The position numbers and the translations under genes are program-made. Source: a virus. Taken from it: DNA of 61,455 nucleotides. Shown here in pieces: positions 25,217 through 33,431 of the stretch. Under the pieces are notes generated by a model, which saw only the letters and a list, made by a program, of their open reading frames with translations, made no database searches and had not been told where the DNA came from. The stretch covers positions 1 to 61,455 of IMG/VR virus record IMGVR_UViG_3300032893_000045; one strand, 5' to 3'. Position 1 is the first letter of the stretch, and every line of letters begins with the position of its first letter.

Positions 25217-25449
25217 CGTTTCTCTCCTTCGTCGAGGATCCTCTCGACCTTGAGCCACTGGCCCGGGGCGTAGGCGCGGACGTAGCCGGAGATTCCGTCC
25301 TGGGAGAGCAGGAGGACGCCGTGGTGGTAGTTGATCTCGCCGACGAACTCCTCCTCTCTGTGCTTCTCCAGGATCAGTTCTCCGGTGACGGGATTGACTA
25401 CCCGTTCCATCGGGCCGAACGCAATCTTCCAGCGGCGGCTCTCGCTCAT
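25213..25449 (-). CDS. Hypothetical protein, 78 aa
   Basis: ATG at 25449 follows GGAGGAGCC and overlaps the previous stop, so the longer frame is not used. The protein is beta-rich: W-K-I-A-F-G-P-M-E, then G-E-I-N-Y-H-H-G-V-L-L-L. No family is recognised. Confidence 0.74.
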   Translation of the reverse strand: MSESRRWKIAFGPMERVVNPVTGELILEKHREEEFVGEINYHHGVLLLSQDGISGYVRAYAPGQWLKVERILDEGEKR

Positions 25450-25676
25450 GGCTCCTCCGGTAGCGGCTCGATCTTCTCGTCGAACAGGTGGGCTTTGATG
25501 TCGGCGACGACGGCTTGCGTCTCGAGGGACACCCGCTGAAGGGCGTCGTACTTCTGCCTGAAGACGGCCTCGCACTTCGGGCAGAAGAAGAGGACGCCTT
25601 CGGGCAGCGGGTTCTTGCATCCGGCGCAGAGAGGCGGCTCCGGCGGCCGCTTCAGCGGGTAGTAGCGCTCAGACAT
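25446..25676 (-). CDS. Zinc-ribbon protein, 76 aa
   Basis: C-A-G-C-K and, 15 residues on, C-P-K-C-E make a four-Cys ribbon, followed by a helix (Y-D-A-L-Q-R-V-S-L). The start lacks a strong ribosome site. Ends in ATGA overlap with the next gene. Confidence 0.75.
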   Translation of the reverse strand: MSERYYPLKRPPEPPLCAGCKNPLPEGVLFFCPKCEAVFRQKYDALQRVSLETQAVVADIKAHLFDEKIEPLPEEP

Positions 25677-25682
25677 GGCGGG

Positions 25683-25982
25683 TCAGAGCGCGATGCTCGC
25701 GATGAGGTAGTCCACGGCGGAGTCGCAGTCAACTAAACGGTTCCGGGCCTCGCGCACGGCCGTCCCCACCCTACAGGAGGCAGGTGGCTCCTGTACCGGG
25801 CTTTCGGATTTCTGCGGGATGTCCGTCCGTCGGATCGGATCCAGCCTCTCCGAGAGTGCCTGGATCCTCTTCTCGAGCATGGCGAGCACGGACCCAAGGG
25901 CCTCGAACTCGGCCTGAACGGAAGAGGGGTCGATGGTCCTTTCTCCTCCCGTCAATTGCGGCTCGATGCGATTCATCACCAT
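25683..25982 (-). CDS. Hypothetical coiled-coil protein, 99 aa
   Basis: ATG at 25982 after a GAGG site; an internal ATG two codons on is an alternative. Residues 20-50 are a heptad helix (F-E-A-L-G-S-V-L-A-M-L-E-K-R-I-Q-A-L), then a polar linker and a short C-terminal helix. No function assigned. Confidence 0.72.
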   Translation of the reverse strand: MVMNRIEPQLTGGERTIDPSSVQAEFEALGSVLAMLEKRIQALSERLDPIRRTDIPQKSESPVQEPPASCRVGTAVREARNRLVDCDSAVDYLIASIAL

Positions 25983-25997
25983 CTCTGGCCTCTCTTT

Positions 25998-26423
25998 CTA
26001 CTTCCCCTTGTCAGGCGCCGCTTCCTTCTCGATCACGGCGAGCTTCTCCTCGGCCGCGGCGGCGCGCTCGACCGCCAGGGCGAGCTCGGCCTCGGCCTGG
26101 TCCGCCCGTTGGTTCTCCTTGTCCGCGGTCAGCTTCCACTTCTGGACCTCATCGGTGAGGTCTAGGTTCGCCTTCATCAGGTCGTCGCGCGTCGGGACGG
26201 GCTCGGGCGCGAAGATCAAGGCGAAGTCCTCGTTGCGGTAGACCATGAGGGCGCCGGACGAGTTGACGATCCAGTCGCCTTCGCGGATCCCGACGCGGCC
26301 TGCCTTCGTGAGCACGGAGGCGGCCTCGCCGTCGCAGGGGATGTCCTCGACGCCGGGGACCGTGTCTCCGCGGTGGTACTGCGCGGCCTCGACTGCGGCC
26401 GCTTTCCGGATGAACCTGTCCAT
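25998..26423 (-). CDS. Common phage F-x-R-K / E-A-x-Q-Y protein with coiled-coil extension, 141 aa
   Basis: ATG at 26423 follows GGGAGTG and abuts the HNH gene stop. The first 80 residues match a small phage family recognised by R-K-A-A-A-V-E-A-A-Q-Y at the front and G-D-W-I-V, then F-A-L-I-F-A-P-E-P, near the end. Residues 95-140 add an Ala/Glu coiled coil. Role unknown. Confidence 0.78.
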   Translation of the reverse strand: MDRFIRKAAAVEAAQYHRGDTVPGVEDIPCDGEAASVLTKAGRVGIREGDWIVNSSGALMVYRNEDFALIFAPEPVPTRDDLMKANLDLTDEVQKWKLTADKENQRADQAEAELALAVERAAAAEEKLAVIEKEAAPDKGK

Positions 26424-26761
26424 CACTCCCGTCCTTTCTCCGATGGCATCCACGGATGACGCCGCGGAGGCCAGACCGTTCGGGTCGACTGGTTGCGGTT
26501 GCACGGCGCGCAGAGCGGCATGAGGTTGGCGAGCGTGTCCTCGCCTCCGTGCGCGATCGACTGGACGTGGCCGCGCTCTTCCCAGTACCGGCCGCATCCC
26601 ATCGCGCAGCGGTAGCCGTAGAACTCGATGACCGCCTGCCAGCCGTCGGGGTCGACGAAGCCGGCGGCTTTCGCCAGGCGGCGCTTCGCGCCGAGCGTCC
26701 GCGAGCGGCGGATCCGCTGGCGCGGCTTGCGGCTGCGGCGTGGAGGTTTCTCGAGGATCAT
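26423..26761 (-). CDS. HNH endonuclease, 112 aa
   Basis: HNH fold: C52 and C56, H65-V with Gly before it, H71, N79-L-M-P-L-C84-A-P-C87-N88. The N-terminal 35 residues are Arg/Lys-rich and would bind DNA. Phage HNH enzymes can aid packaging or act as free-standing nicking enzymes. This one is in the early operon, not beside the terminase, so a homing or recombination role is possible. Confidence 0.85.
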   Translation of the reverse strand: MILEKPPRRSRKPRQRIRRSRTLGAKRRLAKAAGFVDPDGWQAVIEFYGYRCAMGCGRYWEERGHVQSIAHGGEDTLANLMPLCAPCNRNQSTRTVWPPRRHPWMPSEKGRE

Positions 26762-26940
26762 CGGTGCTTGTGGAGTTGCTGGATCTGGTCGTTCGCCTGA
26801 GTCCAGAGGTCGGAGAGCTCGGCGCGCAGGAGCCGGATGTCGTGCTTGAGTACCTGGACGTCGACGTAGGTCTGGACGAGCGCGGCGACGAGGCCCATGA
26901 CGACGGCTGGAAGAAGCCGATCGACGATCCAGCGTTTCAT
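26758..26940 (-). CDS. Single-pass membrane protein with coiled coil, 60 aa
   Basis: Residues 8-28 form a membrane segment (L-L-P-A-V-V-M-G-L-V-A-A-L-V), then a heptad helix with L-R-A-E-L-S-D-L. ATGA overlaps on both sides. The shape recalls inner-membrane spanins or small phage anchors, but it lies in the early operon away from the endolysin. Confidence 0.75.
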   Translation of the reverse strand: MKRWIVDRLLPAVVMGLVAALVQTYVDVQVLKHDIRLLRAELSDLWTQANDQIQQLHKHR

Positions 26941-27158
26941 CGGTCCTTCAGCCGCTCGAGGGTCTCGCGGGAGACGCTCTCGGGGGGCGGCTCCCAGAGC
27001 TTCGCCAGGAACGTGAGCGCGGCGTAGGCCAGGACGGCGAGGACGACTCCTCCGAGCGGGCTTCTCCAGGCGAGCGCGCCTATCACGAGGCCAATGAAGG
27101 TCCCGTACCAGAACGAGGGGCTATTCAGATGCCGGCCGATCCGGTGCCGCAGCCGCAT
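26937..27158 (-). CDS. Two-pass membrane protein, 73 aa
   Basis: ATG after AAGGAGTTGGA. Two hydrophobic stretches, residues about 16-31 and 34-53, separated by a short Arg-Ser-Pro turn, with a charged C-terminal tail. Paired with the single-pass gene downstream. It could be a holin-like or exclusion protein. Confidence 0.74.
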   Translation of the reverse strand: MRLRHRIGRHLNSPSFWYGTFIGLVIGALAWRSPLGGVVLAVLAYAALTFLAKLWEPPPESVSRETLERLKDR

Positions 27159-27672
27159 TCCAACTCCTTCTCATTTCCTCGCGCTGGAGGGCGCGCTGTT
27201 TCCGCACCTTCTGGGCGCGGAGCTTGTTCCTCATGATCCGGAGCCGCACGACGAGCCATTTGATCTCACGCTCGAAGTTGGCGGGGCTGTCTTTCTTGAC
27301 TTCCGCGCGCTCGTAGTGGCGCCGGCCGCAGATGGGGCAGCAATGCGTCAGGCCGCGCTTCGTGATCGGGATGATGAGCGTGTGCTCGTAGCGCTTCTTC
27401 TGGAGGCGCAGCCGGGCGAGCGCCCGAAGCTGGCCGTGCTCCGTCGCCAGCATCATCGCCTTCTCGATCTGGGCGCGTTCCTGCGTCGTGTAGCTGCCCT
27501 TGAAGATGCCCTTGCGGGAGCGGAGCTCGAGCGCCGACTCGATCAGGCGCCGGACCGCGTCGGGGAGCGGGATCTCGATCCGCGCGACCTGGGCCTCCCG
27601 GTGCATCTGCCGGAGCAACTGGAGGTACTTCTTCCGGCCGATGCGGACGGGTTCGGGATCCTCGTCGCTCAT
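27121..27672 (-). CDS. Basic protein with a zinc knuckle, 183 aa
   Basis: The chain is rich in Arg, Lys and Leu and mostly helical. C-C-P-I-C-G-R-R-H-Y in the middle is a metal-binding knuckle. Its end overlaps the next gene by 38 bases. Nucleic-acid binding is likely from composition alone. Confidence 0.75.
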   Translation of the reverse strand: MSDEDPEPVRIGRKKYLQLLRQMHREAQVARIEIPLPDAVRRLIESALELRSRKGIFKGSYTTQERAQIEKAMMLATEHGQLRALARLRLQKKRYEHTLIIPITKRGLTHCCPICGRRHYERAEVKKDSPANFEREIKWLVVRLRIMRNKLRAQKVRKQRALQREEMRRSWNAAAAPDRPASE

Positions 27673-27869
27673 TCGATGAAGACGCAGCGGGGGTAGTTCC
27701 GCGGAGGCTTGGGGAACTTGTCGAGCGCGACCTCCTGGAGGACGGAGGCGGAGGTCACCTCGCGCACGTCTGGGATGCCGCTCGATTCGACGACGACGGG
27801 CATGTCGCCGATCTGTTCGTCCTCGGCGATGAGGTCGATCAGCTTGTGGGCGAGCTCGCGGGTGTTCAT
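27669..27869 (-). CDS. Hypothetical protein, 66 aa
   Basis: ATG at 27869 is in an ATGA overlap with the resolvase stop. It begins M-N-T-R-E-L-A-H-K-L-I-D-L-I and has G-D-M-P-V-V-V-E-S-S-G, a form common to small phage proteins that fold as a helix plus sheet. Function unknown. Confidence 0.74.
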   Translation of the reverse strand: MNTRELAHKLIDLIAEDEQIGDMPVVVESSGIPDVREVTSASVLQEVALDKFPKPPRNYPRCVFIE

Positions 27870-28372
27870 ACGCGCTCGTTCCTGATCGGCCATTCCGAAT
27901 CGGCCGATCCCATGAAAACTCGGCCGTACTCAGCGATCAGCAGCGCGTCCACGATGCCGGAATGCGGCTTGCGGTAGCCGCCCGGGACGAGCGCGAGCCC
28001 GGGGAAGAACATCCCGGCAGCGGTGAGCGCCCGCTGCTTCGTGTCGTCGCCGGGGATTCCAGCCAGCATGACCTTCTGCCAGGTCTTCGGGTAGACCGCG
28101 TGGCAGGGGATCTTGGCTCCCGCGCAGACGCCCTCGATGACTCCCCCCGCGCGGCCGAAGGCGAAGTTCCTCGTGCCGAATCCCGGCATCGGCTGGAGGC
28201 GCTCGACGAACACGATCTCCGCGTGGATCAGGTTGGCCCGGATCCCTTCGAGGTCGAACTGGTCGCGCTTCTTACCGCTGATGACCGGCATCGGGACGAG
28301 CACCGGGGCGCATCCCGGCTGGAGGATGGCGATGCCGCCCTTCAGCCCCGGGTCGACTCCAGCGACGATCAC
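27866..28372 (-). CDS. RuvC-like Holliday-junction resolvase, 168 aa
   Basis: GTG start. The RNase H-fold active site is visible: D7 in A-G-V-D-P-G-L-K-G-G, E57 in V-F-V-E-R, and H137 with D142 in H-S-G-I-V-D-A-L. The length is typical of phage and bacterial RuvC relatives. It would cut branched DNA made by recombination before packaging, with the RecE/RecT-type genes upstream in the same operon. Confidence 0.85.
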   Translation of the reverse strand: MIVAGVDPGLKGGIAILQPGCAPVLVPMPVISGKKRDQFDLEGIRANLIHAEIVFVERLQPMPGFGTRNFAFGRAGGVIEGVCAGAKIPCHAVYPKTWQKVMLAGIPGDDTKQRALTAAGMFFPGLALVPGGYRKPHSGIVDALLIAEYGRVFMGSADSEWPIRNERV

Positions 28373-28644
28373 CGCTTCGCCTCCTTGTTCGCGATCACCG
28401 TGTAGGCGAACAGCCCGTTTCCGCAGTAGCGGCGGAGGACCTGGTGCAGGCCGAAGCGGCGCTTCCGGAGGTTCCTGAGCTGGGCTGACACGGAGGCTTC
28501 CGGAGCCCCCGTCTGGGCCGCGATGTCGGCGAGCGTGCGCTCACGGCCGTCCTTCATGAGCTCGAAGATGCGGTCGATCTGGTGGCTCAGGCGCTCGTTG
28601 TCCCGTTCTGGGACGACCTCGGCTCCGTCGAAGTGGGGGATCAT
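28369..28644 (-). CDS. Winged-helix DNA-binding protein, 91 aa
   Basis: AAAGGAG site before the ATG. Helices I-D-R-I-F-E-L-M and T-L-A-D-I-A-A-Q-T-G-A-P-E-A-S-V-S-A-Q-L form a helix-turn-helix, followed by a wing (R-R-Y-C-G-N-G-L-F-A-Y-T-V). Similar small proteins are frequent near phage replication genes. It may regulate the early operon. Confidence 0.8.
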   Translation of the reverse strand: MIPHFDGAEVVPERDNERLSHQIDRIFELMKDGRERTLADIAAQTGAPEASVSAQLRNLRKRRFGLHQVLRRYCGNGLFAYTVIANKEAKR

Positions 28645-29117
28645 GCGGGCTCCTTTCCTGCCTTGAGATCCTGCGCTTTCTGGGCGATCCGCCGGATGTA
28701 GGCGGTGAATCCCTCGCCGGGCCGGGCCGGGCCCTCAAGCCGGACGGCCTCCTCGTACTCCGGATCCGGAGGCGGCAGGCCGCTCAGGACGCCCTTCGCC
28801 TCTGCCTCGCCGAGGACCTCCTCGAGCGGACGTCCGCCGACCACCGGAGTGCCCTCCGGAAGGCTGATCTGGGACGCCTCGCGCTCGGCCGGCGTCTCGT
28901 CCGACAGCCCGGCCCACTGGCGCAGCATCCCCGGCAGCGGCATCTCGCCGGGCTTCCGCCAGTTCGTCAGCGCGTACTGGACGAGGACCTCGAAGCGGCT
29001 GTCGGTGAGGGTCGCCAGCGCCGCCTGGTAGACGCGCCGCTCCGGGGCGGTGAGCGCCCGGCCGAGGAAGAGCTGCTCCATGCGGGCCATGCCGAGGGCG
29101 AACGCCTCCGGGCTCAT
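28641..29117 (-). CDS. Replication-accessory or helicase-loader-like protein, 158 aa
   Basis: ATG at 29117 overlaps the previous stop. The first 80 residues form a helical bundle with L-F-L-G-R-A-L-T, Y-Q-A-A-L-A-T-L-T-D-S-R-F-E, then P-L-P-G-M-L. This layout is like the small helical domains of phage proteins thought to help load the helicase. The last half is acidic with a helical end. The call rests on pattern and position beside the replication organiser. Confidence 0.6.
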   Translation of the reverse strand: MSPEAFALGMARMEQLFLGRALTAPERRVYQAALATLTDSRFEVLVQYALTNWRKPGEMPLPGMLRQWAGLSDETPAEREASQISLPEGTPVVGGRPLEEVLGEAEAKGVLSGLPPPDPEYEEAVRLEGPARPGEGFTAYIRRIAQKAQDLKAGKEPA

Positions 29118-30010
29118 CGCGGAAACTCCCGGACCCGCAGATCCTCGGGCCACTCGGACGGGTCGCCGCCCTTTGGATGCTGGAGTCGGAGACGGGACCA
29201 TTCAACTGGCGTCCCGCTTTCCCGGAGCACGGCCCATTCTGTCCAGTCGGCGATCGGACGCGCCCCGAGCTGCTTCACAAAGCACGCCACGCCCGCCTCG
29301 CGGCACTGGCAGACGACGGAGCGAATCCAGGCCACATCGCAGGGGCGCGCTCCAGGACCGCTCTCGCCGCCGACGATCACCCAGTCGACCGCGTTCGAGC
29401 CATCCTTATTGCAGCGCGGTCCGCTTGGTTCTCCATGCTTGTCGTAGACGGAGAATGCAGCCTCAAGGTCAACCGTCCCCAGCGCCGGCTCGTACGAGAC
29501 GAAGCGCTTGGCCGCCGGCGTCTGGAGCAGGAGCGGCGTCCGTTCATCCGCCGTCTTCTGGTTCTCCACGCTGACGCCGAGCCAGACGTTCGGCGGCACT
29601 GTGTCGCTATGCTTGCGGCTGCGGTTGAGGCAGAACTCTCGCATCCGCTCCGGGCGCTTCGTGAGCACCTGAAAGGTGTGACGCTCAGCCAGAACCATGA
29701 TCCTGAAGACGCTCTCGACAGCATCGAACGGCAGCGCTTCGTGAAACAGGTCCGACATGCTATTGACAAACACTCGCCGCGGCTTGCGCCAGCGAAGAGG
29801 GGCATCAAGGCGATCTGACCGCAGATCAACTCGTCCGGTCCAACGCGGACCGCTCGGCGTCATGCGAGCGAGCGGCTCACCCGGCCAGAGGGCGCGCGTC
29901 GCCATCCGCGCGGCATAACAGTTCAGGCAGCCGCCGGTTTCGCTGCCGCGGGCCATGCTGCACCCGACGACGGGGTTCCAGGTGGCGTCCGTCCACTCGA
30001 TCGCGCTCAT
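29114..30010 (-). CDS. DUF5131 (phage Gp37/Gp68 family) radical-SAM-like protein, 298 aa
   Basis: It begins with I-E-W-T-D-A-T-W-N-P-V-V-G-C17, then C28-L-N-C31-Y-A, the Fe-S cysteine pattern of this phage family. V-F-V-N-S-M-S-D-L-F-H follows, then V-L-T-K-R-P-E-R-M and W-V-I-V-G-G-E-S-G, all typical. Members are common in phages and may be distant radical SAM enzymes of unknown substrate. Start and stop overlap the neighbours by ATGA. Confidence 0.88.
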   Translation of the reverse strand: MSAIEWTDATWNPVVGCSMARGSETGGCLNCYAARMATRALWPGEPLARMTPSGPRWTGRVDLRSDRLDAPLRWRKPRRVFVNSMSDLFHEALPFDAVESVFRIMVLAERHTFQVLTKRPERMREFCLNRSRKHSDTVPPNVWLGVSVENQKTADERTPLLLQTPAAKRFVSYEPALGTVDLEAAFSVYDKHGEPSGPRCNKDGSNAVDWVIVGGESGPGARPCDVAWIRSVVCQCREAGVACFVKQLGARPIADWTEWAVLRESGTPVEWSRLRLQHPKGGDPSEWPEDLRVREFPR

Positions 30011-30789
30011 CCCCGCCTCCTGGCCAGGGACGGTACCACCGGCTCGAAGTCACCGGCCTGCGCCTGCCGGTCGATGGAATTGGCGATGTCGAGCGTGTGC
30101 TGGTCGACGTCCGGCTCCGACGCGAGGTGCGAGCGCCAGCGCTTCGCCCACGCTGTCGGGCTGGCGTAGCGCGGCTCCGTGAACCGCAGGTAGCGGGTCA
30201 GCGACTCGCGAACCTCGTCGAACGGGGCGCCATTCCGGCGCATCCGGCCCAGAACGCCTGCGAGCTGCCCTCCGATGATGGAGCCGGAGCCCTCGCCAAA
30301 CCGTTGATCCCACAGCCCTATCGCCCATTTCCCGGGATCCCTGGGCCATCCGTCTTCCATCAGCATTCCGTCAGCATCCCGTGAGGAATGCCCGACGACA
30401 GCGGGCAGCAGGCTCGCCTGATGGGGCTTGCGCCAGCGGGTGAGGCTGGCGTTTCGCGCCTGGTCCGTGGCCGCTTCAGCCCGCGCCTTCTCTTCGGCGG
30501 CCGCCCGGGTCGCGAACGGGAAGTAGACGACTCCCCCGCCTCGGACGAGCCAGCCCTCGGCGACCCAGAGGTCGAGGGCCCGCGTGATGAGCGCGGGCTG
30601 TAGGCCGGTGGCGGCGGCGATGCGCTCCGGGTCGTCTGGGAAGGAGCCCCGGCTGTCTCCGGGCTGAGTCCAGGACGCGCAGATCATGAGCATCAGGGCG
30701 CCGAGCGCCTCGAAGTCCTGCCGTAGGATGGCGACGCGGACGCCCGCGTTGGACAGGAAGTCCGCCGCCGGGAACGGGATCGGGGTCAT
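30007..30789 (-). CDS. Replication organiser with winged-helix domain (DUF1376-like), 260 aa
   Basis: ATG at 30789 follows GGAGGCGCGG. Residues 1-90 resemble the N-terminal domain of YdaU/DUF1376-type proteins: F-P-A-A-D-F-L, A-L-M-L-M-I-C-A-S-W, an F-P-D-D-P-E-R-I-A turn and G-W-L-V-R. The middle is Ala/Arg-rich and the last third helical with Y-A-S-P-T-A-W-A-K-R. Phages without their own polymerase use such proteins to open the origin or call the host helicase. Confidence 0.7.
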   Translation of the reverse strand: MTPIPFPAADFLSNAGVRVAILRQDFEALGALMLMICASWTQPGDSRGSFPDDPERIAAATGLQPALITRALDLWVAEGWLVRGGGVVYFPFATRAAAEEKARAEAATDQARNASLTRWRKPHQASLLPAVVGHSSRDADGMLMEDGWPRDPGKWAIGLWDQRFGEGSGSIIGGQLAGVLGRMRRNGAPFDEVRESLTRYLRFTEPRYASPTAWAKRWRSHLASEPDVDQHTLDIANSIDRQAQAGDFEPVVPSLARRRG

Positions 30790-30895
30790 CCGCGCCTCCA
30801 GCACGCGCCGGGAGCCCGTATCTCCCCCCGGGACACGGAGAGCGACGGACAGGGACGTCGCCTCCCGGCGCGTGCTCGAGACCGGATGGCCGGCA

Positions 30896-31855
30896 TCAGC
30901 GTGCGACCTCCTGGGTGGTGGCGAACAGCGGCCCGGCGATGCGCTTGCGGGCCATCTGGACATAGCCGGGGTTCAGCTCCACGCCGACGAAGCGCCGGCC
31001 GTGCCGCAGCGCCACGACGCCGACCGTCCCGCTGCCAGCGAAGGGGTCGAGCACCGTGTCGCCCGGCGCCGAGCCTGCGAGGATGCACGGCTCGACCAGC
31101 GCCTCCGGCATCACAGCGAAGTGCGCCTCGGGGAAGGGCTGCGTTGCCACCGTCCAGACGGAGCGGCGGTTGCGGGTTTTCGGCGGAGGCTCTGAGAAGT
31201 ACCGCCCATTGAATCCCTTGTGCCGGCGGCCGTGTCCGTCTTGCTTCGTCTGCCCCGGCACATCGGTCCGGGGCGGGCCCGTCACGTCGTGCCATGTCCG
31301 TCCATCGGTCGGCTCAGCCACCGCCGTGGCCTCGTAGAAGTACCGCTCGCTCTTGGCGAGCAGGAACAGGTACTCATGCGCCTTCGTCGGCCGGTCCGTC
31401 ACCGACTCCGGCATCGGGTTCGGCTTCGCCCAGATGATGTCGGCGCGCAGCCACCACCCGTCCGCCTGGAGTGCGAAGGCCACACGCCACGGAATGCCGA
31501 CCAGGTCCTTCGGCTTGGGGCCGGGGCCAATGCCCCACCTCCTGTTCTCCATCACCGTCCCGGCGTTCGATTGCTGTTTGCCGTTCCCACCTGCGCCTTT
31601 GGTACTCATTGAGTACGAGTCGCCGAGGTTGAGCCACAGCGTCCCGTCGTCGGCCAGCACGCGCCGCACCTCGGCGAACACAGCCACCAGCCGAGAGACG
31701 TACTCCTCGGGCGTGCGCTCCAGGCCGATCTGCCCCGCGGCGCCGTAGTCGCGCAGCCCCCAATACGGCGGAGACGTGACGCAGCAGCGAACAGAACCGG
31801 CATCGAGCTGGCGCAGCCCGTCCAGCACGTCCGCGTTGATGAGGCGGAAGCTCAC
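30896..31855 (-). CDS. DNA methyltransferase, beta-type (N4-cytosine or N6-adenine), 319 aa
   Basis: I prefer GTG at 31855 because GGGGGA lies five bases upstream; GTG at 31867 is an alternative. The catalytic T-S-P-P-Y-W-G-L-R-D-Y motif is at residues about 27-37 and the SAM-binding D-P-F-A-G-S-G-T-V-G motif is near the end, the order of the beta group. No restriction endonuclease is next to it, so it is probably an orphan enzyme protecting phage DNA. Confidence 0.88.
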   Translation of the reverse strand: MSFRLINADVLDGLRQLDAGSVRCCVTSPPYWGLRDYGAAGQIGLERTPEEYVSRLVAVFAEVRRVLADDGTLWLNLGDSYSMSTKGAGGNGKQQSNAGTVMENRRWGIGPGPKPKDLVGIPWRVAFALQADGWWLRADIIWAKPNPMPESVTDRPTKAHEYLFLLAKSERYFYEATAVAEPTDGRTWHDVTGPPRTDVPGQTKQDGHGRRHKGFNGRYFSEPPPKTRNRRSVWTVATQPFPEAHFAVMPEALVEPCILAGSAPGDTVLDPFAGSGTVGVVALRHGRRFVGVELNPGYVQMARKRIAGPLFATTQEVAR

Positions 31856-31895
31856 GCGATCCCCCACACCGTCGCCATCCGCCCGGAGCGGCGGC

Positions 31896-33431
31896 TCAAT
31901 CGAAGAGCCCTCGGGTCTGCACCTCGAGCGGCCCCTCGCTGACCCGGGCGAGGAACGCCTGGACGCCGGCCTTGTCGAGCGCCGTGACGAGCGCCTCGAA
32001 GTGCTCCTCGTCGAGCGCCTCGGCCCCGTCCACGAACACGGCCTTGAGCGGCCCCTTAGCGCGCGCGATGGCGACGGCCGCCCAGAGCTCGACCTTAGCC
32101 TGGGTGTTGAGCAGGTCGTACGGCACGTCGTTCAAGAAGATGGCGTTGCCGCGGATCTCCAGCCCCTTGATGGGCAAGTCCTTCGCCATCTGGAGCTTGA
32201 ACTCGTCGAGCGCGGCGAGCGCCTTCGTGAGTCGGTCGGACTCGAGCTTCAGATCCTCGGCCTCGCGCTCGAAGGCGAGGGCCTGCTCATAGAGCGTCCG
32301 GCCCTTCTCGGCGATCCGAACCTGCTCGCGCAGCGCCGAAAGCTCCTCGCGATGGGCAGCAAGGGTCTGACGGACCCGGTCGACCCCGGCGAGGTCTTGG
32401 TCGTAGGCTCCCTCGGCCTCCTCCTCCGCGCGTCCCGTCTCGGCGCTGGTGTTCTCCACCACGCCGTCGCGCCGCGTCTCGATGGCGTCGATCGCTGACT
32501 CCATCTCCATGCGCGCCTTCTCGATCTCCCGCTCGAGAGCGGCGCGCCGTTCGGCGGACCACGCCTCGTGGTGAGCCTTCAATTCGAGGATGGCCGCCGT
32601 CGCCCCGCTGCGTTCGCGCTGGAGGATCACTTCCGCGGCGTGCTGCGCGTCCTTGATGGCCTTGAGGCGCTTCTCCTCGGCACGCTGCTGGGCGTTGGCG
32701 ACCTCGGCTGCTAAGGTCTCGACCCTGCTCTCGACGGACAGGATCCGGGCGGAGAGGTCTTCGGGCGGCGCCGCTGGCGCGGACTGGCGCATCTGGTCGG
32801 CGCTCGACCGCTTCGCCTTCTCGTCCCGGTTCACGCCCGTGCGCGTCTCGAAGACGGCGTCGCGGATGAGGCCGATCTCCTGGAGAGGGTGCAGTCCTCC
32901 AGTCGGCGGCGGAGGGATCATGGCCTTGATCTGAGCCAGCCCCATCGCCTCGTAGAGCGCTGCACGGTCGAACTCGAGCGGGATCGCCTCGAGCAGCATC
33001 GTCGCGCGGTCGGCGTCCTTGGCCGTGAGGAACGGCACCGGGTTGGAGCCGAGACCGTCGTACAGGCTCCGGAGCCACGCCTGCGGCTTGTCCACGTCCT
33101 TGAAGCCGGCCGTGTCGCCCACGCGGGCCTTCACCTTCACGCCGTCGGCTGTCCGGCTGACACGGTAGGCTTCGGAGCCGTCCTCGGCCGCCAGCACGAG
33201 CACGACCTCCGGCTCCGTCTCCTTCTTCGTGGGGTCGATTCGGGCGAGCCTCGCGAGCGAGCCGCCGCCGAGCGTGGACTCGATCGCCTTCAGGATCGAC
33301 GACTTACCGAGCCCGTTCTTCCCGCCGATCACGTTGATCCGGCCCGGCTCGATCCCGAACTCGGAGAGGCCCAGGACATCCCGAATCTGGATGCGGACGG
33401 CGCGAAGGTGCGGCCGCTTCTTCGTGGGCAT
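31896..33431 (-). CDS. SMC/RecF-like ATPase, 511 aa
   Basis: ATG at 33431 sits in a TGATG overlap. Walker A G-G-K-N-G-L-G-K-S-S is at residues 36-45, and the Walker B-like V-F-V-D-G-A-E-A-L is near 470. Between them is about 280 residues of coiled coil rich in Glu, Ala and Arg. This is the half-size SbcC/RecF-like arrangement found beside phage recombination genes. It likely works with the annealing protein whose gene immediately precedes it. Confidence 0.85.
   Translation of the reverse strand: MPTKKRPHLRAVRIQIRDVLGLSEFGIEPGRINVIGGKNGLGKSSILKAIESTLGGGSLARLARIDPTKKETEPEVVLVLAAEDGSEAYRVSRTADGVKVKARVGDTAGFKDVDKPQAWLRSLYDGLGSNPVPFLTAKDADRATMLLEAIPLEFDRAALYEAMGLAQIKAMIPPPPTGGLHPLQEIGLIRDAVFETRTGVNRDEKAKRSSADQMRQSAPAAPPEDLSARILSVESRVETLAAEVANAQQRAEEKRLKAIKDAQHAAEVILQRERSGATAAILELKAHHEAWSAERRAALEREIEKARMEMESAIDAIETRRDGVVENTSAETGRAEEEAEGAYDQDLAGVDRVRQTLAAHREELSALREQVRIAEKGRTLYEQALAFEREAEDLKLESDRLTKALAALDEFKLQMAKDLPIKGLEIRGNAIFLNDVPYDLLNTQAKVELWAAVAIARAKGPLKAVFVDGAEALDEEHFEALVTALDKAGVQAFLARVSEGPLEVQTRGLFD

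Noticed and set aside
29114-30010. Reading the DUF5131 protein as part of the peptide-modifying system at 12.4-14.8 kb
   Set aside because: It is in the early operon among replication genes and belongs to a widespread separate phage family.
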